Origin: DASPKO01 sp035628055
GTDB lineage: Bacteria; Planctomycetota; Phycisphaerae; Phycisphaerales; UBA1924
DNA length: 5,589 nt
Direction: 5' to 3'
Assembly (NCBI GenBank): GCA_035628055.1
Contig: DASPKO010000274.1
Location: 1-5,589, forward strand
In this document: one piece after another, positions 5,409-5,589 of the stretch
Numbering within the stretch: position 1 is the stretch's first letter
Layout: each line of letters begins with the position of its first letter
The notes under the pieces: model-generated
Seen by the model: only the letters and a program-made list of their open reading frames with translations
Databases searched by the model: none
Told to the model about the DNA's origin: nothing
Program-made: the position numbers and the translations under genes

Positions 5409-5589
5409 AAGCTCGTCTGCGCGGCCGGGATCTCGCTCGCGCTGACGCCCGTGGCCACGCGCGGACAGGAGATCCCGACCGATCCCGGCACGCTGGCGCA
5501 GCTGCTGGTGAAGGAGGTGACCGTCGGCCTCGCGTTCGCGCTCGCCATCGGCGTGCTCTCAGCGGGCGTGCAGGCGGCCGCCGGGCTCC
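5403..5589 (+). CDS. fliR: Flagellar type III export protein FliR, internal fragment
   Basis: From 5403 to the window end the frame has no stop and gives about 62 residues. 'RVKLVCAAGISLALTPVA' reads as the end of a loop and a membrane helix; 'PGTLAQLLVKEVTVGLAFALAIGVLSAGVQAAAG' matches the FliR pattern of a periplasmic loop, a conserved Glu and Gly before the next helix (E-x-x-x-G-x-A-x-A), and 'aVQxAG'. FliR is an inner-membrane subunit of the flagellar export gate with FliP and FliQ, and is usually about 260 residues long. The first helix and leader (roughly 40-50 residues) are absent: upstream codons in this frame encode only Gly/Arg. The C-terminal part lies outside the window. The GTG at 5406 is in frame but is probably an internal Val codon. 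Confidence 0.7.

Overview
The window looks like a mosaic of pieces that do not belong together. The left piece (about 1-1680) carries an alphaproteobacterial-style set: the C-terminal part of a sarcosine oxidase gamma subunit, a GlcG/HbpS-family small protein, and the C-terminal half of a DHA2-type MFS exporter. The middle piece (about 1690-5400) is visibly richer in G+C. Hand counts of sample 60-base lines give 63-65% on the left (lines 541 and 1441) and 77-78% in the middle (lines 2041 and 4561). Its Ffh protein reads like that of Phycisphaerae-type Planctomycetes. The last roughly 190 bases encode an internal stretch of the flagellar export protein FliR.

Layout: soxG end (+, to 386); GlcG-like gene (+, 491-931); MFS exporter fragment (-, 1679-906), overlapping the GlcG gene tail to tail by 26 bp; junction near 1680-1750; ffh without its N domain (+, to 2976); an unknown 191-residue gene overlapping the ffh stop by 4 nt (+, 2973-3548); an inverted repeat holding the stop codons of two convergent genes (3545-3590); a VOC/glyoxalase-fold gene (-, 3991-3587); a nine-copy 8-bp tandem repeat (4011-4082); a prenyltransferase/squalene-oxidase-repeat (alpha/alpha toroid) protein (-, 5309-4173, open further upstream); a second junction near 5390-5406; and a fliR fragment (+, to the end).

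Both junctions have the same geometry. Two divergently oriented genes meet head to head and each lacks its 5' end: MFS and ffh at the first, toroid protein and fliR at the second. A chimeric assembly or amplification product explains this most simply, and that matters more for interpretation than any single gene. I see no convincing new defence, mobile or RNA system. The most interesting native elements are the unknown gene coupled to ffh, the compact stop-codon hairpin, and the 8-bp repeat array just upstream of the VOC gene, which may have a leaderless promoter.
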